Assembly: GCF_002752675.1 (NCBI RefSeq)
Contig: NZ_CP024608.1
Location: 1,674,001-1,738,000 of the forward strand
From: Massilia violaceinigra
Lineage (GTDB): Bacteria > Pseudomonadota > Gammaproteobacteria > Burkholderiales > Burkholderiaceae_D
Direction of reading: 5' to 3'
DNA length: 64,000 nt
A program made the position numbers and the translations under genes. This document shows positions 1 to 8,785 of this stretch, piece by piece (positions within the stretch are counted from its first letter, which is position 1; every line of letters begins with the position of its first letter). The notes under the pieces are model-generated. The model made no database searches, was not told where the DNA came from, and saw only the letters and a program-made list of their open reading frames with translations.

Positions 1-179
1 TCTCTTGTGGGCGATAGAAGGCGCCCTGACTGGCGAATCCTGGCAAACCGTAGCGCGTGAGCACAGGGCCAGCCTTTTGCTGGCGCTCGATTCATATGGG
101 ACTGGCGCTCAGCGGGAGTAGCACCAGCTCCGGCTTTCTTCCTCGCAGCGCCGACCAGCTTGCGTCCGTATTTGCATTC

Positions 180-953
180 CTACTTGAGCGCCGCCTCTTT
201 CGGCAGCAGCGACGGGTCGCCGAAGATCTGCCGGTAGCTGCAGAAAATCGCGCACTGCAGCAGCAGCACGAACTGCAGCATCAGCCAGATGACGGCAATC
301 CGCCCGCCCTGGCTGTCGCCGAGCAGCAGCATGACCACGATCGACGCGCCGAAAAACATGGCGCTCCACGCCAGCAGCATCACCATGAACGGGCGGATTG
401 CCCCGAAGATGCCGAAGACGCTGTAAAAGATCGCTTTGCCCGGTGACATTTGCTGCCAGTACGTCAGTGGCGGTGCGAAGCACAGCGCCAGCAGCGCCAG
501 GCTTTGCAGCAAGCCCGTCAACAGCACCGCCTGCATGTCGGCCGCGCTGATCTTTTGCGCGGCGCGCTCGGCCAGCGGCACGCTCATCTGCTTGATGAAT
601 TCGGGCGAAATCATCAGCGCCAGCATCACGCCGAGCAGGATCGACAATCCCAGGTAGATCAGGCCCAGCTTGCACAGGCGGCGTAAGGCCGGCTGGCGAA
701 ATCCCGTGAGCAGCACGCCGGGCGTGACCGGCTGGTCCTGCCCGATCAGGTTGCAGGCCTGCAGGATCGCCATGCTGAACGAGGGAACCAGCACCATCGT
801 GATCATCTGTCCGAGCAGGGGAATGGCGCTCAGGGTCAGGCTGAACAGCAGGGTGGCGAACAGCAGCATCGTGAGGATCGCCGGCTGCTTGCGGAACAGG
901 GCGAACCCCTGCTTGATCCAGAGCCATCCGGTGATGGCGGGAAGGCGGCTCAT
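180..953 (-). CDS. BPSS1780-type integral membrane protein
   Basis: Encodes 257 residues with about six hydrophobic segments, roughly at 26-50, 95-117, 144-165, 173-185, 188-212 and 222-245, so it is an inner-membrane protein. The overall pattern resembles the BPSS1780 family of uncharacterised membrane proteins found beside thrB in Betaproteobacteria (family knowledge). No catalytic motif is visible. Its ATG overlaps the stop of the homoserine kinase gene by four bases, so the two are translationally coupled and probably share an mRNA. Molecular function is unknown; the assignment rests on topology and neighbourhood. Confidence 0.75.
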   Translation of the reverse strand: MSRLPAITGWLWIKQGFALFRKQPAILTMLLFATLLFSLTLSAIPLLGQMITMVLVPSFSMAILQACNLIGQDQPVTPGVLLTGFRQPALRRLCKLGLIYLGLSILLGVMLALMISPEFIKQMSVPLAERAAQKISAADMQAVLLTGLLQSLALLALCFAPPLTYWQQMSPGKAIFYSVFGIFGAIRPFMVMLLAWSAMFFGASIVVMLLLGDSQGGRIAVIWLMLQFVLLLQCAIFCSYRQIFGDPSLLPKEAALK

Positions 954-1909
954 GCGAACAATTCCGGGGCAGGGGTGGCGATGCGCTCGCGCAGGATACG
1001 CTCGAAATGGGTCGGGTCGTGCGGGGTCAGCATTTCGGCTTCGCGCGGCAGGTAGAGGTCGTACAGGCGCGAGAGCCAGAAGCGCAGCGCGGCGGCGCGC
1101 AGCATGGGTTGCCAGGCAGCCTGCTCGTCGGCCGTGAACGGGCGGACCGCGTGATAGGCGTCGAGCAGGGCGCGCACGCGGGAGCTATCGAGCACGCCGG
1201 TAGCGAGGTCGATGCACCAGTCGTTGACGGTGACGGCCACGTCGAACAGCCAGGTGTCGCAGCCGGCGAAATAGAAATCGAAGAAGCCGGTCAGGCGCTC
1301 GCCGACGAACATCACATTATTGCGGAACAGGTCCGCATGGACCGGGCCGCGCCCGAGCCGGTGGTAATGGTCGCAAGCGGCGAACGCGCTCTGGAAATGC
1401 ATCTCGGCGCGCAGCAGGTGGGCGTTGCGCTCGTCGAGGAAGGGCAATACCAGCGGCGTGGTGTCGTTCCACCAGTCCAGGCCGCGCAGGTTCGGCTGCT
1501 GCAGCGGGAAGTCGCGCGCGGCCAGATGCATCCTGGCCAGCATCGCGCCGACGGCCGCGCAATGGACCGGTTGCGGCGCCATTTGCGACGTGCCTTCGAG
1601 TTTGCTGACGATGGCGGCCGGCTTGCCGTGCAGCGGCACCACCAGCTCGCCCGACTCGTCCGGCACCGGTGCCGGCACCAGCACGCCGCGCTCGGCCAGA
1701 TGGCGCATCAGCTGCAGATAAAACGGCAACTGCGCAAAACTGAGGTTCTCGAAAATCGTCAGCACGTACTCGCCGCGCTCCGTCTCGATGAAGAAATTGC
1801 TGTTTTCGATGCCGGAACTGATCCCTTTGATGGCGATGGCATTTCCTAATGGAAACTTCTTCAACAACAAGGTGAGGTCATCCAGGCTGACCGCGGTAAA
1901 AACTGCCAT
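950..1909 (-). CDS. thrB: Homoserine kinase, ThrB2/APH-fold type
   Basis: ATP-dependent phosphorylation of L-homoserine in threonine biosynthesis, in the cytoplasm. The 319-residue protein has the aminoglycoside-phosphotransferase fold of the pseudomonad/beta-proteobacterial enzyme, not the GHMP fold of enterobacterial ThrB. The catalytic loop HADLFRNN lies at 191-198 and the metal-binding Asp stretch DFYFAGCD at 211-218. A start two codons upstream (MHMAV) is possible, but MAVFT matches the usual N-terminus of the family. It is followed by a four-base overlap with the BPSS1780-type gene and preceded by the DUF2782 gene on the same strand, a synteny common near polA in this group. Confidence 0.93.
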   Translation of the reverse strand: MAVFTAVSLDDLTLLLKKFPLGNAIAIKGISSGIENSNFFIETERGEYVLTIFENLSFAQLPFYLQLMRHLAERGVLVPAPVPDESGELVVPLHGKPAAIVSKLEGTSQMAPQPVHCAAVGAMLARMHLAARDFPLQQPNLRGLDWWNDTTPLVLPFLDERNAHLLRAEMHFQSAFAACDHYHRLGRGPVHADLFRNNVMFVGERLTGFFDFYFAGCDTWLFDVAVTVNDWCIDLATGVLDSSRVRALLDAYHAVRPFTADEQAAWQPMLRAAALRFWLSRLYDLYLPREAEMLTPHDPTHFERILRERIATPAPELFA

Positions 1910-1987
1910 GTGCAAGCGAAGGGTAAGGTGAGTCGATCGATATCGGTGCGCGCGCGCAAGGGCATGCGCGCGGGCGGATGGGGCGGA

Positions 1988-2416
1988 TTACTTGGCTGGC
2001 GCGGGCGGTGGCGGCACCGGTGCCGCCTCGGTGTCGGCGGCGGCCTCGCTGGCGGCTTTTTTCTTCTTGTTCAGGTCGAATTCACCGACCGTCCATTGGG
2101 GCGGCCGCAGGGTCGAGCCGGCGGCGTCGCCGGTCGAACTGCCGCCGGCGGGATTGGTGCCCTTCATCGTATAGCTGCTCTTGCCGGTTTTGACCTTCAC
2201 TTCCGTGGTCCGGCCGCCCTCGCGTTTTTCGGTGATCTTCGGCTCGTTCGCGCGCGGCGCGGGGGTTGCGGGGGTGACTGGCGCCAGGTTGCCGTCGTCG
2301 ATGCGTTCGAGCTTCGGCGGCGCGTCGCTCGGCTTGGATTGCTGGGCCCCGGCCAGGTTCGCGTGGGCCAGCAGGCACAGTGCCAGGGTCTTGCAGAGAG
2401 AAGAAGTGCGCAGCAT
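1988..2416 (-). CDS. DUF2782 family secreted protein
   Basis: Encodes 142 residues starting MLRTSS, chosen because it gives a clean Sec signal peptide (basic start, hydrophobic core, AGA cleavage near residue 24). The longer frame upstream reads into the repeat-rich intergenic region. The mature part is low-complexity, rich in Pro, Ala, Lys and Glu, with a central segment reading EVKVKTGKSSYTMKG that resembles DUF2782. Probably periplasmic or exported. Function unknown. Located between polA and thrB, where Betaproteobacteria usually carry this family (family knowledge). Confidence 0.75.
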   Translation of the reverse strand: MLRTSSLCKTLALCLLAHANLAGAQQSKPSDAPPKLERIDDGNLAPVTPATPAPRANEPKITEKREGGRTTEVKVKTGKSSYTMKGTNPAGGSSTGDAAGSTLRPPQWTVGEFDLNKKKKAASEAAADTEAAPVPPPPAPAK

Positions 2417-2524
2417 GATTGGGTCGCCTTTTGATCGTGTGGACCATTGTAACAAACCCCCGCCCCACCTGTGGAAACACATCGTACCAGCCGGTGCAAT
2501 CCTACCGCCCAAGCCCGCCCCCTA

Positions 2525-2742
2525 CAACCGGGGTCAGAGCTCTGATTAGCAACAAATGCCGTTGCACCTTGCAGAATCGCGGTCGCACCCCGGTTTTCGC
2601 CGATTTTGCAAGGAACTGTGCCTCAAAAGTTGCCTAACCGGGGTCAGATCTCCGACTAGCAACAAAAATGTTTCGATTCGGAGGTGTGACCCCGGTTAGG
2701 AAACAAAAAGATTGCAAGTCAGAGCTCTGACCCCGGCTGGGG
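2525..2742. repeat. Cluster of REP/REPIN-type inverted repeats upstream of polA
   Basis: At least five copies of a core reading ACCGGGGTCAGA or its complement occur here. Two 14-base arms (2633-2646 and 2687-2700, CCTAACCGGGGTCA and its exact complement) form a REPIN-like hairpin with a 40-base interior. An outer pair (2525-2545 and 2718-2738), each containing the self-complementary GTCAGAGCTCTGA, flanks it in opposite orientation. A degenerate inverted copy lies at 2587-2595. Short A-rich tracts (AGCAACAAA) follow several cores. The 433-bp gap 2417-2849 holds no other gene; it must also carry the polA promoter. Such elements are typically mobilised by RAYT transposases (family knowledge); none is encoded in this window. 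Confidence 0.85.
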
Positions 2743-2849
2743 GTATATTTACAGGCGCTTCGCGCTTCGGGCCAGCCGCGCTTTCTGCGATAATGACCGG
2801 TACGCTGCCGCGCCCGCTCCTGTCCCGGCTCAACCTCATTTTTGGCACT

Positions 2850-5594
2850 ATGCAAAATACCCTGCTGTTAGTCGACGGTTCCAGTTATCTTTACCGTGCT
2901 TTTCACGCCCTGCCTGACCTGCGCAGCCCCGACGGCCATCCCACCGGCGCCATGCACGGCATGGTCAATATGCTGCGTCGCCTGCGCCAGGATTATCCGG
3001 CCGCTTACATCGCTTGCGTGTTCGATGCCAAGGGCAAGACTTTCCGCGACGATATGTATCCGGAATACAAGGCCACGCGCGCGTCCATGCCGGACGACCT
3101 GCGCCTGCAGATCGAGCCGATCCATGAAGTGGTGCGCCACATGGGCTGGCCGATCCTGATGGTCGATGGCGTCGAGGCCGACGATGTCATCGGCACGCTG
3201 TCGGTCCAGGCGTCAAGCCTGGGCATGAACACCGTCGTTTCCACCGGCGACAAGGACCTGGCCCAGCTGGTCAACGACAAGGTCACCCTGATTAACACGA
3301 TGAGCAACGAGAAGCTCGACGAAGCCGGCGTGATGGCCAAGTTCGGCGTGCCGCCCAACCGCATCATCGATTACCTCACGCTGATCGGCGACACGGTCGA
3401 CAATATCCCGGGCGTGGCCAAGTGCGGCCCGAAAACCGCCCTGAAGTGGCTGGCGCTGCACGACAGCCTCGATGGCGTGATCGCCAACGCGGCCAGCATC
3501 GGCGGCGCGGTCGGCGAGAATCTGCGCCAGGCGCTCGACTGGCTGCCGCAGGGCCGCGCCCTGATCACCGTCAAGACCGATTGCGACCTGGCCGCGCACA
3601 TGGTGTCGATCGCCGACACCCTGGTAGCCCAGCCGGAAAACAAGGAAGGCCTGAAAGCCTTCTTCGAGCGTTACGGCTTCAAGACCCTGCTGCGCGAAGT
3701 GATCCAGCGCGACGACGAAGGCGCCCCGCGCGCCCTGCTCAATTCCCCCGAGGGCGACCTGTTCCCCGGCGCGGTGGTGCCTGTCATGCGCGGCGAGTAC
3801 GACACCGTGGTCACCGAGGCCGACCTGGAACGCTGGCTGGCGCTGGTCGATGCCGCCGAACTGACCTCGGTCGATACCGAAACCACCTCGCTCGACCCGA
3901 TGACGGCCCAGATGGTCGGCATTTCGCTGTCGGTCGAAGCAGGCAAGGGCGCTTACATCCCGCTGGCGCACCGCTACGCCGGCGTGCCCGAACAGCTCGA
4001 CCGCGAGGCGGTCCTGGCGCGCATGAAGCCCTGGCTGGAAGACGCGTCCAAACCGAAGGTCGGCCAGAACCTCAAGTACGACAGCCATATTTTCGCCAAC
4101 CACGGCGTGACCCTGCGCGGCATCATGCACGACACCTTGCTGCAATCGTACGTGTTCGAGTCGCACAAGCCGCACGACATGGACAGCATGGCCCTGCGCC
4201 ACCTGGGCTACACCACGATTCCGTTTACCGAGGTATGCGGCAAGGGCGCCGGCCAGATCTGCTTCGACCAGGTCGAACTGGGGCGCGCCACCGAATACGC
4301 GGCCGAGGATTCCGACATCACCCTGCGCCTGCACCAGGCCATGAAGGGCCATGTCGAGAGCGACGAGAAGCTCAATTTCATCTACCGCCAGATCGAGCTG
4401 CCGACCTCCGTGGTGCTGCACAAGATCGAACGCAACGGGGTGCTGATCGACGCCGAGCTGTTGAACGTGCAGTCGGGCGAACTCGGTGCGCGCATCATGG
4501 AGCTCGAGCAAAAAGCCTACGAGCTGGCCGGCGGGCCGTTCAACCTCGATTCGCCCAAGCAGATCGGCGAGATCTTCTTCGGCAAGCTGCAGCTGCCGGT
4601 GATTAAAAAGACCCCGAGCGGGGCGCCGTCGACCGACGAGGAAGTGCTGCAAAAGCTGGCCGAGGACTTCCCGCTGCCGAAAATCCTGCTCGAGTACCGC
4701 GGCATGTCCAAGCTCAAGTCGACCTACACCGACAAGCTGCCCAAGATGGTCAACCGCGCGACCGGCCGCGTGCACACCAACTACGCGCAGGCGGTCGCGG
4801 TGACGGGGCGCCTGTCGTCGAACGAACCGAATCTGCAGAACATCCCGATCCGCACCGCCGAAGGGCGCCGCATCCGCGAAGCCTTCATCGCCGGGCCGGG
4901 CAACGTGATCGTGTCGGCCGACTATTCGCAGATCGAGCTGCGCATCATGGCCCATATTTCGGAAGACGCGGCCATGCTGCGCGCCTTTGCCGAGGGCGAG
5001 GATATTCACCGCGCCACCGCCGCCGAAATCTTCGGCGTGCCTCCGGCCGAGGTGCAGGGCGAGCAGCGGCGCTACGCGAAGGTGATCAATTTCGGCCTGA
5101 TTTACGGCATGAGCGCCTTCGGGCTGGCCGCCAACCTGGGCATCGAACGCTCGGCGGCGCAAAACTATATCGACAAGTACTTCGCGCGCTTTTCCGGCGT
5201 GCGCCAGTATATGGAAGACACGCGCATGCAGGCCAAGGCGCGCGGCTACGTCGAAACCGTGTTCGGACGGCGCCTGTGGCTGCCGGAGATTAATTCGCCG
5301 AACGGGCCGCGCCGCCAGGGTGCGGAACGGGCCGCGATCAACGCGCCGATGCAGGGCACGGCGGCGGACCTGATCAAGCTGGCCATGATCGCGGTGCAGA
5401 ACTGGCTGGAGACGGACAAGCTGGGCACGCGCATGATCATGCAGGTGCACGATGAACTTGTACTGGAAGTGCCGCAGGCGGAACTGGAGCTGGTCAAGGC
5501 CAGGCTGCCGCAATTGATGGCGGGCGTGGCGGCCCTGAAGGTGCCCCTGCTGGCTGAAGTGGGTATTGGCAAAAACTGGGACGAAGCACACTAA
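2850..5594 (+). CDS. polA: DNA polymerase I
   Basis: A 914-residue repair and Okazaki-fragment-processing polymerase. The 5'-3' exonuclease domain occupies about 1-300 (LLVDGSSYLYRAFHAL at the start). A proofreading 3'-5' exonuclease domain follows, with the DxE motif near 345 (VDTETTSL) retained, so proofreading should be active. The polymerase domain carries motif A (DYSQIELR, about 689), motif B (RYAKVINFGLIYG, about 740) and motif C (VHDEL, about 866). The start MQNTLLL was chosen over the frame beginning at 2712, which is inside the REP cluster and adds 46 non-conserved residues. The gene is monocistronic, with a repeat-rich leader. Confidence 0.97.
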   Translation: MQNTLLLVDGSSYLYRAFHALPDLRSPDGHPTGAMHGMVNMLRRLRQDYPAAYIACVFDAKGKTFRDDMYPEYKATRASMPDDLRLQIEPIHEVVRHMGWPILMVDGVEADDVIGTLSVQASSLGMNTVVSTGDKDLAQLVNDKVTLINTMSNEKLDEAGVMAKFGVPPNRIIDYLTLIGDTVDNIPGVAKCGPKTALKWLALHDSLDGVIANAASIGGAVGENLRQALDWLPQGRALITVKTDCDLAAHMVSIADTLVAQPENKEGLKAFFERYGFKTLLREVIQRDDEGAPRALLNSPEGDLFPGAVVPVMRGEYDTVVTEADLERWLALVDAAELTSVDTETTSLDPMTAQMVGISLSVEAGKGAYIPLAHRYAGVPEQLDREAVLARMKPWLEDASKPKVGQNLKYDSHIFANHGVTLRGIMHDTLLQSYVFESHKPHDMDSMALRHLGYTTIPFTEVCGKGAGQICFDQVELGRATEYAAEDSDITLRLHQAMKGHVESDEKLNFIYRQIELPTSVVLHKIERNGVLIDAELLNVQSGELGARIMELEQKAYELAGGPFNLDSPKQIGEIFFGKLQLPVIKKTPSGAPSTDEEVLQKLAEDFPLPKILLEYRGMSKLKSTYTDKLPKMVNRATGRVHTNYAQAVAVTGRLSSNEPNLQNIPIRTAEGRRIREAFIAGPGNVIVSADYSQIELRIMAHISEDAAMLRAFAEGEDIHRATAAEIFGVPPAEVQGEQRRYAKVINFGLIYGMSAFGLAANLGIERSAAQNYIDKYFARFSGVRQYMEDTRMQAKARGYVETVFGRRLWLPEINSPNGPRRQGAERAAINAPMQGTAADLIKLAMIAVQNWLETDKLGTRMIMQVHDELVLEVPQAELELVKARLPQLMAGVAALKVPLLAEVGIGKNWDEAH

Positions 5595-5628
5595 AAATTT
5601 ATATAAATACCTACTGAAAGAGGGAACG

Positions 5629-6882
5629 ATGAAGAGCACATTTATCCGCCTTAGCACGGCAACCACCGTATTCGCCGCACTGGCGCTGACTGCCTGCGGC
5701 GGCGGCGGCGGCAACCCCGGCACCAACCGCCCCGGCGGCAGCGGCAACGGCACCACCACGCCGCCGGCGCTGGGCGGCACCTCGGGTACCCTGAACGTGT
5801 CGCTGACCGATGCGCCGGCTTGCGGTTTCGATGCCGTCAACGTCACCATCAGCAAGGTGCGCGTGCACCAGAATGCCAGCGCGGCGGACGCCGACGCCGG
5901 CTGGTCCGAGGTGGTGCTGGCTCCGCCGCGCAAGATCAATCTGCTCAATCTGACCAACGGCAAGCTCGATCCGCTCGGCTCGACCTCCGTGCCGTCCGGG
6001 CGCTACAACCAGGTGCGCCTGGTGCTCGATCCGAACACCGGCGCCGGCCTGGCCAACACCGTCACGCCAACCGCCACCAAGGTCGAAACGACCCTCGAAA
6101 CGCCGTCCGCCATCCAGTCCGGCGTGAAGATCGCCAGCAATTTCGAGGTCGTGGCCGGCCAGGCCTACGGCCTGGTGCTCGATTTCGACGCCTGCCGCTC
6201 GGTCATCACCAAGGCCGCCGGCGGCTATCTGCTGGCCCCGGTCGTGACCGTCGTGCCCGGCGCGGCGAACGGCATCACCGGTTATGTCAGCACGACCTTC
6301 GCACGCGATGGCGTGGTGGTCAGCGCCCAGCAGAACGGCAACGTGATCGGCAGCACCATCGCCGACCCGGCCACCGGCGCGTTTTCGCTCAGCCGCCTCA
6401 ATCCGGGCGCCTACGATGTGGTCCTGGTCGGCAGCGGCCATGCGGCGGCCGTGATCGGCGCCGTGCCCGTTGCCAGTACCACCGGCACCACGGCGGTCAG
6501 CACGGCGGCCGCGCCGATCAACATGCCGGCCAGCCTGATGCGCACCATCAGCGGCACCGTCACCCTGCTGCCGGCGAATGCGACCGTGATGCCGTTCGTG
6601 AAAATGATGCAGACGATCTCGGGCGGCAAGAACGTGGTGATCCAGGCGCGCGATACCGGCACCGGCGGCAGCTACGCGATCAACGCGCTGCCGGTCGCCG
6701 CGCCGCAGTATGCCAACTACGGTGCATCCCTGCCGCTGACGTTCGGTCCGGTCACCCCGGTCCAGGGCCTGGGCGGATATCGCGTCGACGCGCTCGCCAC
6801 CGGATATGCCACCAAGTCGGTGGCAGTGGTCGACGTGGCGGCTGGCGACAAGGCCAACGTCAACCTGCAGCTCACGCCGTAA
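5629..6882 (+). CDS. DUF4382 domain lipoprotein
   Basis: Encodes 417 residues with a lipoprotein signal: hydrophobic stretch then lipobox LTAC with Cys23, followed by a Gly-rich tether. Residues about 46-190 fit DUF4382 (GTLNVSLTDAPACGFDAVNVTISKV at its start is characteristic; only part quoted). The C-terminal half is made of beta-rich, carboxypeptidase-regulatory-like segments. Likely anchored in the outer membrane or the periplasmic face of the inner membrane. The start at 5629 has an AGAGGGA Shine-Dalgarno and gives the lipobox at a normal distance; a frame extension back into polA is not credible. Function unknown. Confidence 0.82.
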   Translation: MKSTFIRLSTATTVFAALALTACGGGGGNPGTNRPGGSGNGTTTPPALGGTSGTLNVSLTDAPACGFDAVNVTISKVRVHQNASAADADAGWSEVVLAPPRKINLLNLTNGKLDPLGSTSVPSGRYNQVRLVLDPNTGAGLANTVTPTATKVETTLETPSAIQSGVKIASNFEVVAGQAYGLVLDFDACRSVITKAAGGYLLAPVVTVVPGAANGITGYVSTTFARDGVVVSAQQNGNVIGSTIADPATGAFSLSRLNPGAYDVVLVGSGHAAAVIGAVPVASTTGTTAVSTAAAPINMPASLMRTISGTVTLLPANATVMPFVKMMQTISGGKNVVIQARDTGTGGSYAINALPVAAPQYANYGASLPLTFGPVTPVQGLGGYRVDALATGYATKSVAVVDVAAGDKANVNLQLTP

Positions 6883-7038
6883 GGCGCCGGCCATCCGTCC
6901 TGCGGCGCGCCATGCGGGCACCGCGGGCGTGGTGGCGCCTCCGGTGCCTGCTTGGTTCAGTCCTGATGGGGCCGAACCGGGCGGCTGGCGGCCCGGAGCG
7001 GTACAATGCCCGGCTTGCGATCAGCGCAAGTGTCGTTC

Positions 7039-7054
7039 AAGAGGCTTCAAAATC
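7039..7054 (+). promoter_or_regulatory. Ribosome binding site placing an AUC start
   Basis: AAGAGG at 7039-7044 is followed by seven bases and then ATC at 7052. No ATG, GTG, TTG or CTG lies in the ZIP frame between about 6935 and the first membrane helix. The spacing is ideal for initiation at this ATC. This decides the proposed start of the ZIP transporter. Confidence 0.5.
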
Positions 7055-7825
7055 GATTCAACCCTCATTTCCATCCTGCTGGCGACGACCATCGGGGGTG
7101 TGCTCAGCATTTCCGCCGCTGCCGTGTTTTCGTTCGCCCTGCTCTCGAAAATGGTCGAGCGCATGGTCAGCCTGTCGGTCGGGATCATGCTGTCGACCTC
7201 GCTCCTGCACGCCTTGCCGGAAGCGTTCGAGTCGGGTGCCGATGTGCGCAGCCTGTTCGCCACCTTGCTGGCCGGATTGCTTGCATTTTTCATGCTGGAA
7301 AAGTTCGCCATCCTGCGCCATTCGCACCATCACGAAGGCGACGGTCACCACCATGCCCACGGGCACGACAAGCGCGAAGCCGGCAAGGCCGGCTGGATGA
7401 TCCTGCTGGGTGACGGCATGCACAATTTTACCGATGGCATCCTGATCGCCGCGGCCTTCCTGGCCAATCCGGAACTGGGCATCGTCACCGGGCTGGCCAT
7501 CATCGCCCATGAAATCCCGCAGGAAATCGGCGACTTCATCGTCTTGCTCAACGCCGGCTTTTCGCGCACGCGCGCTTATCTGTTCAACCTGCTGTGCAGT
7601 CTGATGGCCGTGGCCGGCGGTTTGCTCGGCTATTTCACCCTGGACCGCGCCAGCGGACTGATTCCGTATGTGCTGGTGTTTGCCTCCTCGGGCTTCCTGT
7701 ACATTGCCGTCAGCGATTTAATGCCGCAGATGCAACGCCGCGCCACCGTGCGCGAATCCGTTCCGCAAGTGTTGCTGATCGGCGTAGGCGTGCTGATCGT
7801 GCTGTTTCTCACGCGCGGAACGTAA
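7052..7825 (+). CDS. ZIP family divalent metal transporter (probable AUC start)
   Basis: About 257 residues with seven to eight predicted helices, importing Zn2+ or a related cation across the inner membrane. A cytoplasmic His-rich loop at about 90-105 (HSHHHEGDGHHHAHGH) and the metal-site motifs GDGMHNFTDG (about 120) and AHEIPQEIGD (about 152) define the ZIP fold. The frame has no standard start near the N-terminus; ATC at 7052, seven bases after AAGAGG, is the best candidate and yields a normal-length protein. A later CTG at about 7076 would cut into helix 1. A sequencing error or frameshift near 7010-7050 is the main alternative. A hairpin follows the stop. Confidence 0.88.
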   Translation: MDSTLISILLATTIGGVLSISAAAVFSFALLSKMVERMVSLSVGIMLSTSLLHALPEAFESGADVRSLFATLLAGLLAFFMLEKFAILRHSHHHEGDGHHHAHGHDKREAGKAGWMILLGDGMHNFTDGILIAAAFLANPELGIVTGLAIIAHEIPQEIGDFIVLLNAGFSRTRAYLFNLLCSLMAVAGGLLGYFTLDRASGLIPYVLVFASSGFLYIAVSDLMPQMQRRATVRESVPQVLLIGVGVLIVLFLTRGT

Positions 7826-7830
7826 GCATC

Positions 7831-7853
7831 GCGGCGGCAATTCGTGCCGCCGC
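7831..7853 (+). terminator. Hairpin after the ZIP gene
   Basis: GCGGCGGCA (7831-7839) and TGCCGCCGC (7845-7853) form a nine-base-pair GC-rich stem with a five-base loop, six bases after the ZIP stop. There is no following T tract, so it may be a weak terminator or an mRNA-stabilising hairpin. Confidence 0.45.
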
Positions 7854-8058
7854 GCGCTTGTCGCCCGCAATCGATATTATTCCGGTCCGGATATTTCATT
7901 TCCCTCGGTTATGCGCCAGGCGCTGAAATGCGCATGGCGTTTAGTCCCCGTCAAACCCGCGCTATTGTTTAGCTCGCCAGCCTCTTTATACTACAGCCTG
8001 AAGCAGGAAACCGGTGAAGCGAGACCACCTTTTGCCTCGCAACCAGTTTGGAGGACAT

Positions 8059-8325
8059 ATGGCTGAAGTCGTGCTATTCCAACATGCTAATTTTCACGGT
8101 GCGCATAAACATCTGTTTCGGTCGGAATCGAACCTGAATGCGCCTGATGATAAAGCGTTCAATGATCAGGTATCGTCGTTTGTGGTCCTGTCGGGCCGCT
8201 GGCAGTTTTTCCGCGATAGTAATTTCCAGGGACCATCGTCCCAGGTATTCGGGCCGGGACTGTATAACTGGGTCGAAGCGGTGAATATTCCGAACGATTC
8301 CATTTCGTCGGTACGGCTGACGTAA
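8059..8325 (+). CDS. Beta/gamma-crystallin-like small protein
   Basis: Encodes 88 residues resembling one beta/gamma-crystallin domain: EVVLFQHANFHG at the N-terminus (the usual first strand, with an aromatic-rich hairpin), then DQVSSFVVLSGRWQFFRDSNFQG and an ending NDSISSVRL. Only part of the fold motif is quoted. Microbial members often bind Ca2+ through N/D-x-x-S motifs, and DQVSS and NDSISS are good candidates (family knowledge). No signal peptide, so probably cytoplasmic unless exported otherwise. Start at 8059 is set by GGAGG at 8050-8054. A tandem degenerate copy follows 80 bases downstream. Confidence 0.8.
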   Translation: MAEVVLFQHANFHGAHKHLFRSESNLNAPDDKAFNDQVSSFVVLSGRWQFFRDSNFQGPSSQVFGPGLYNWVEAVNIPNDSISSVRLT

Positions 8326-8404
8326 GCCAGGGCCGGCGAGGGCGGCTTGCGCGCCGGCGTGACATAGGGCGCGCCCGCCGCCTGCAACCCAGTCAGGAGT
8401 ATAT

Positions 8405-8675
8405 ATGGCTGAAGTCGTGCTATACCAACATATCGATTTTCGTGGCCGGGAAGCATTTGTACGGCTCGGAACGAAATCCGAACGCTCCCGACGATAATTT
8501 TTTCAACGATAAAGTATCGTCGTTTGTCGTGGTATCCGGCCGCTGGAAATTTTACCGCGATAGCGAGTTTCGCGGGCCGGGATCGCGGGTCTTCGGACCC
8601 GGGCGTTAGCGCCGGGTCGAAGCGGTGGATATTCCGAATGATTCCATGTCGTCGGTGCGCCTGATAGCGGCCTGA
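8405..8675 (+). pseudogene. Degenerate tandem copy of the beta/gamma-crystallin gene
   Basis: Begins with the same MAEVVL codons as its neighbour and keeps clear homology to its end (DKVSSFVV, GRWKFYRDS, IPNDSMSSVRL). It is broken twice. Near 8453 two bases are missing relative to the intact copy, throwing the frame and producing an early stop. In the restored frame a TAG at 8607-8609 replaces the Tyr of the intact GLYNW. Its AGGAG-type leader is retained. Substitutions elsewhere are moderate, suggesting an old duplication that decayed. Programmed frameshifting is unlikely given the second lesion. Confidence 0.85.
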
Positions 8676-8785
8676 TTTGGCCGCGATCCATGACAGGCGC
8701 ATGCCTGATTATTTCACGCGCTCGTCATCAAGCTGTCACATGTCTATGCGAGGCTATGCTCATCACAAAAACAAAAAAGGAGAAT

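Noticed and set aside
1..179. Minus-strand open frame from 95 running off the left edge, and a GCCAGC/GCTGGC hairpin at 68-84
   Set aside because: The frame is only about 31 codons with no recognisable motif or clear ribosome site; the hairpin has no T tract. Nothing can be supported here.
3213..5963. Very long minus-strand frame (916 codons) opposite polA
   Set aside because: Antisense shadow of a GC-rich gene; composition is His/Arg/Gln-rich with no domain.
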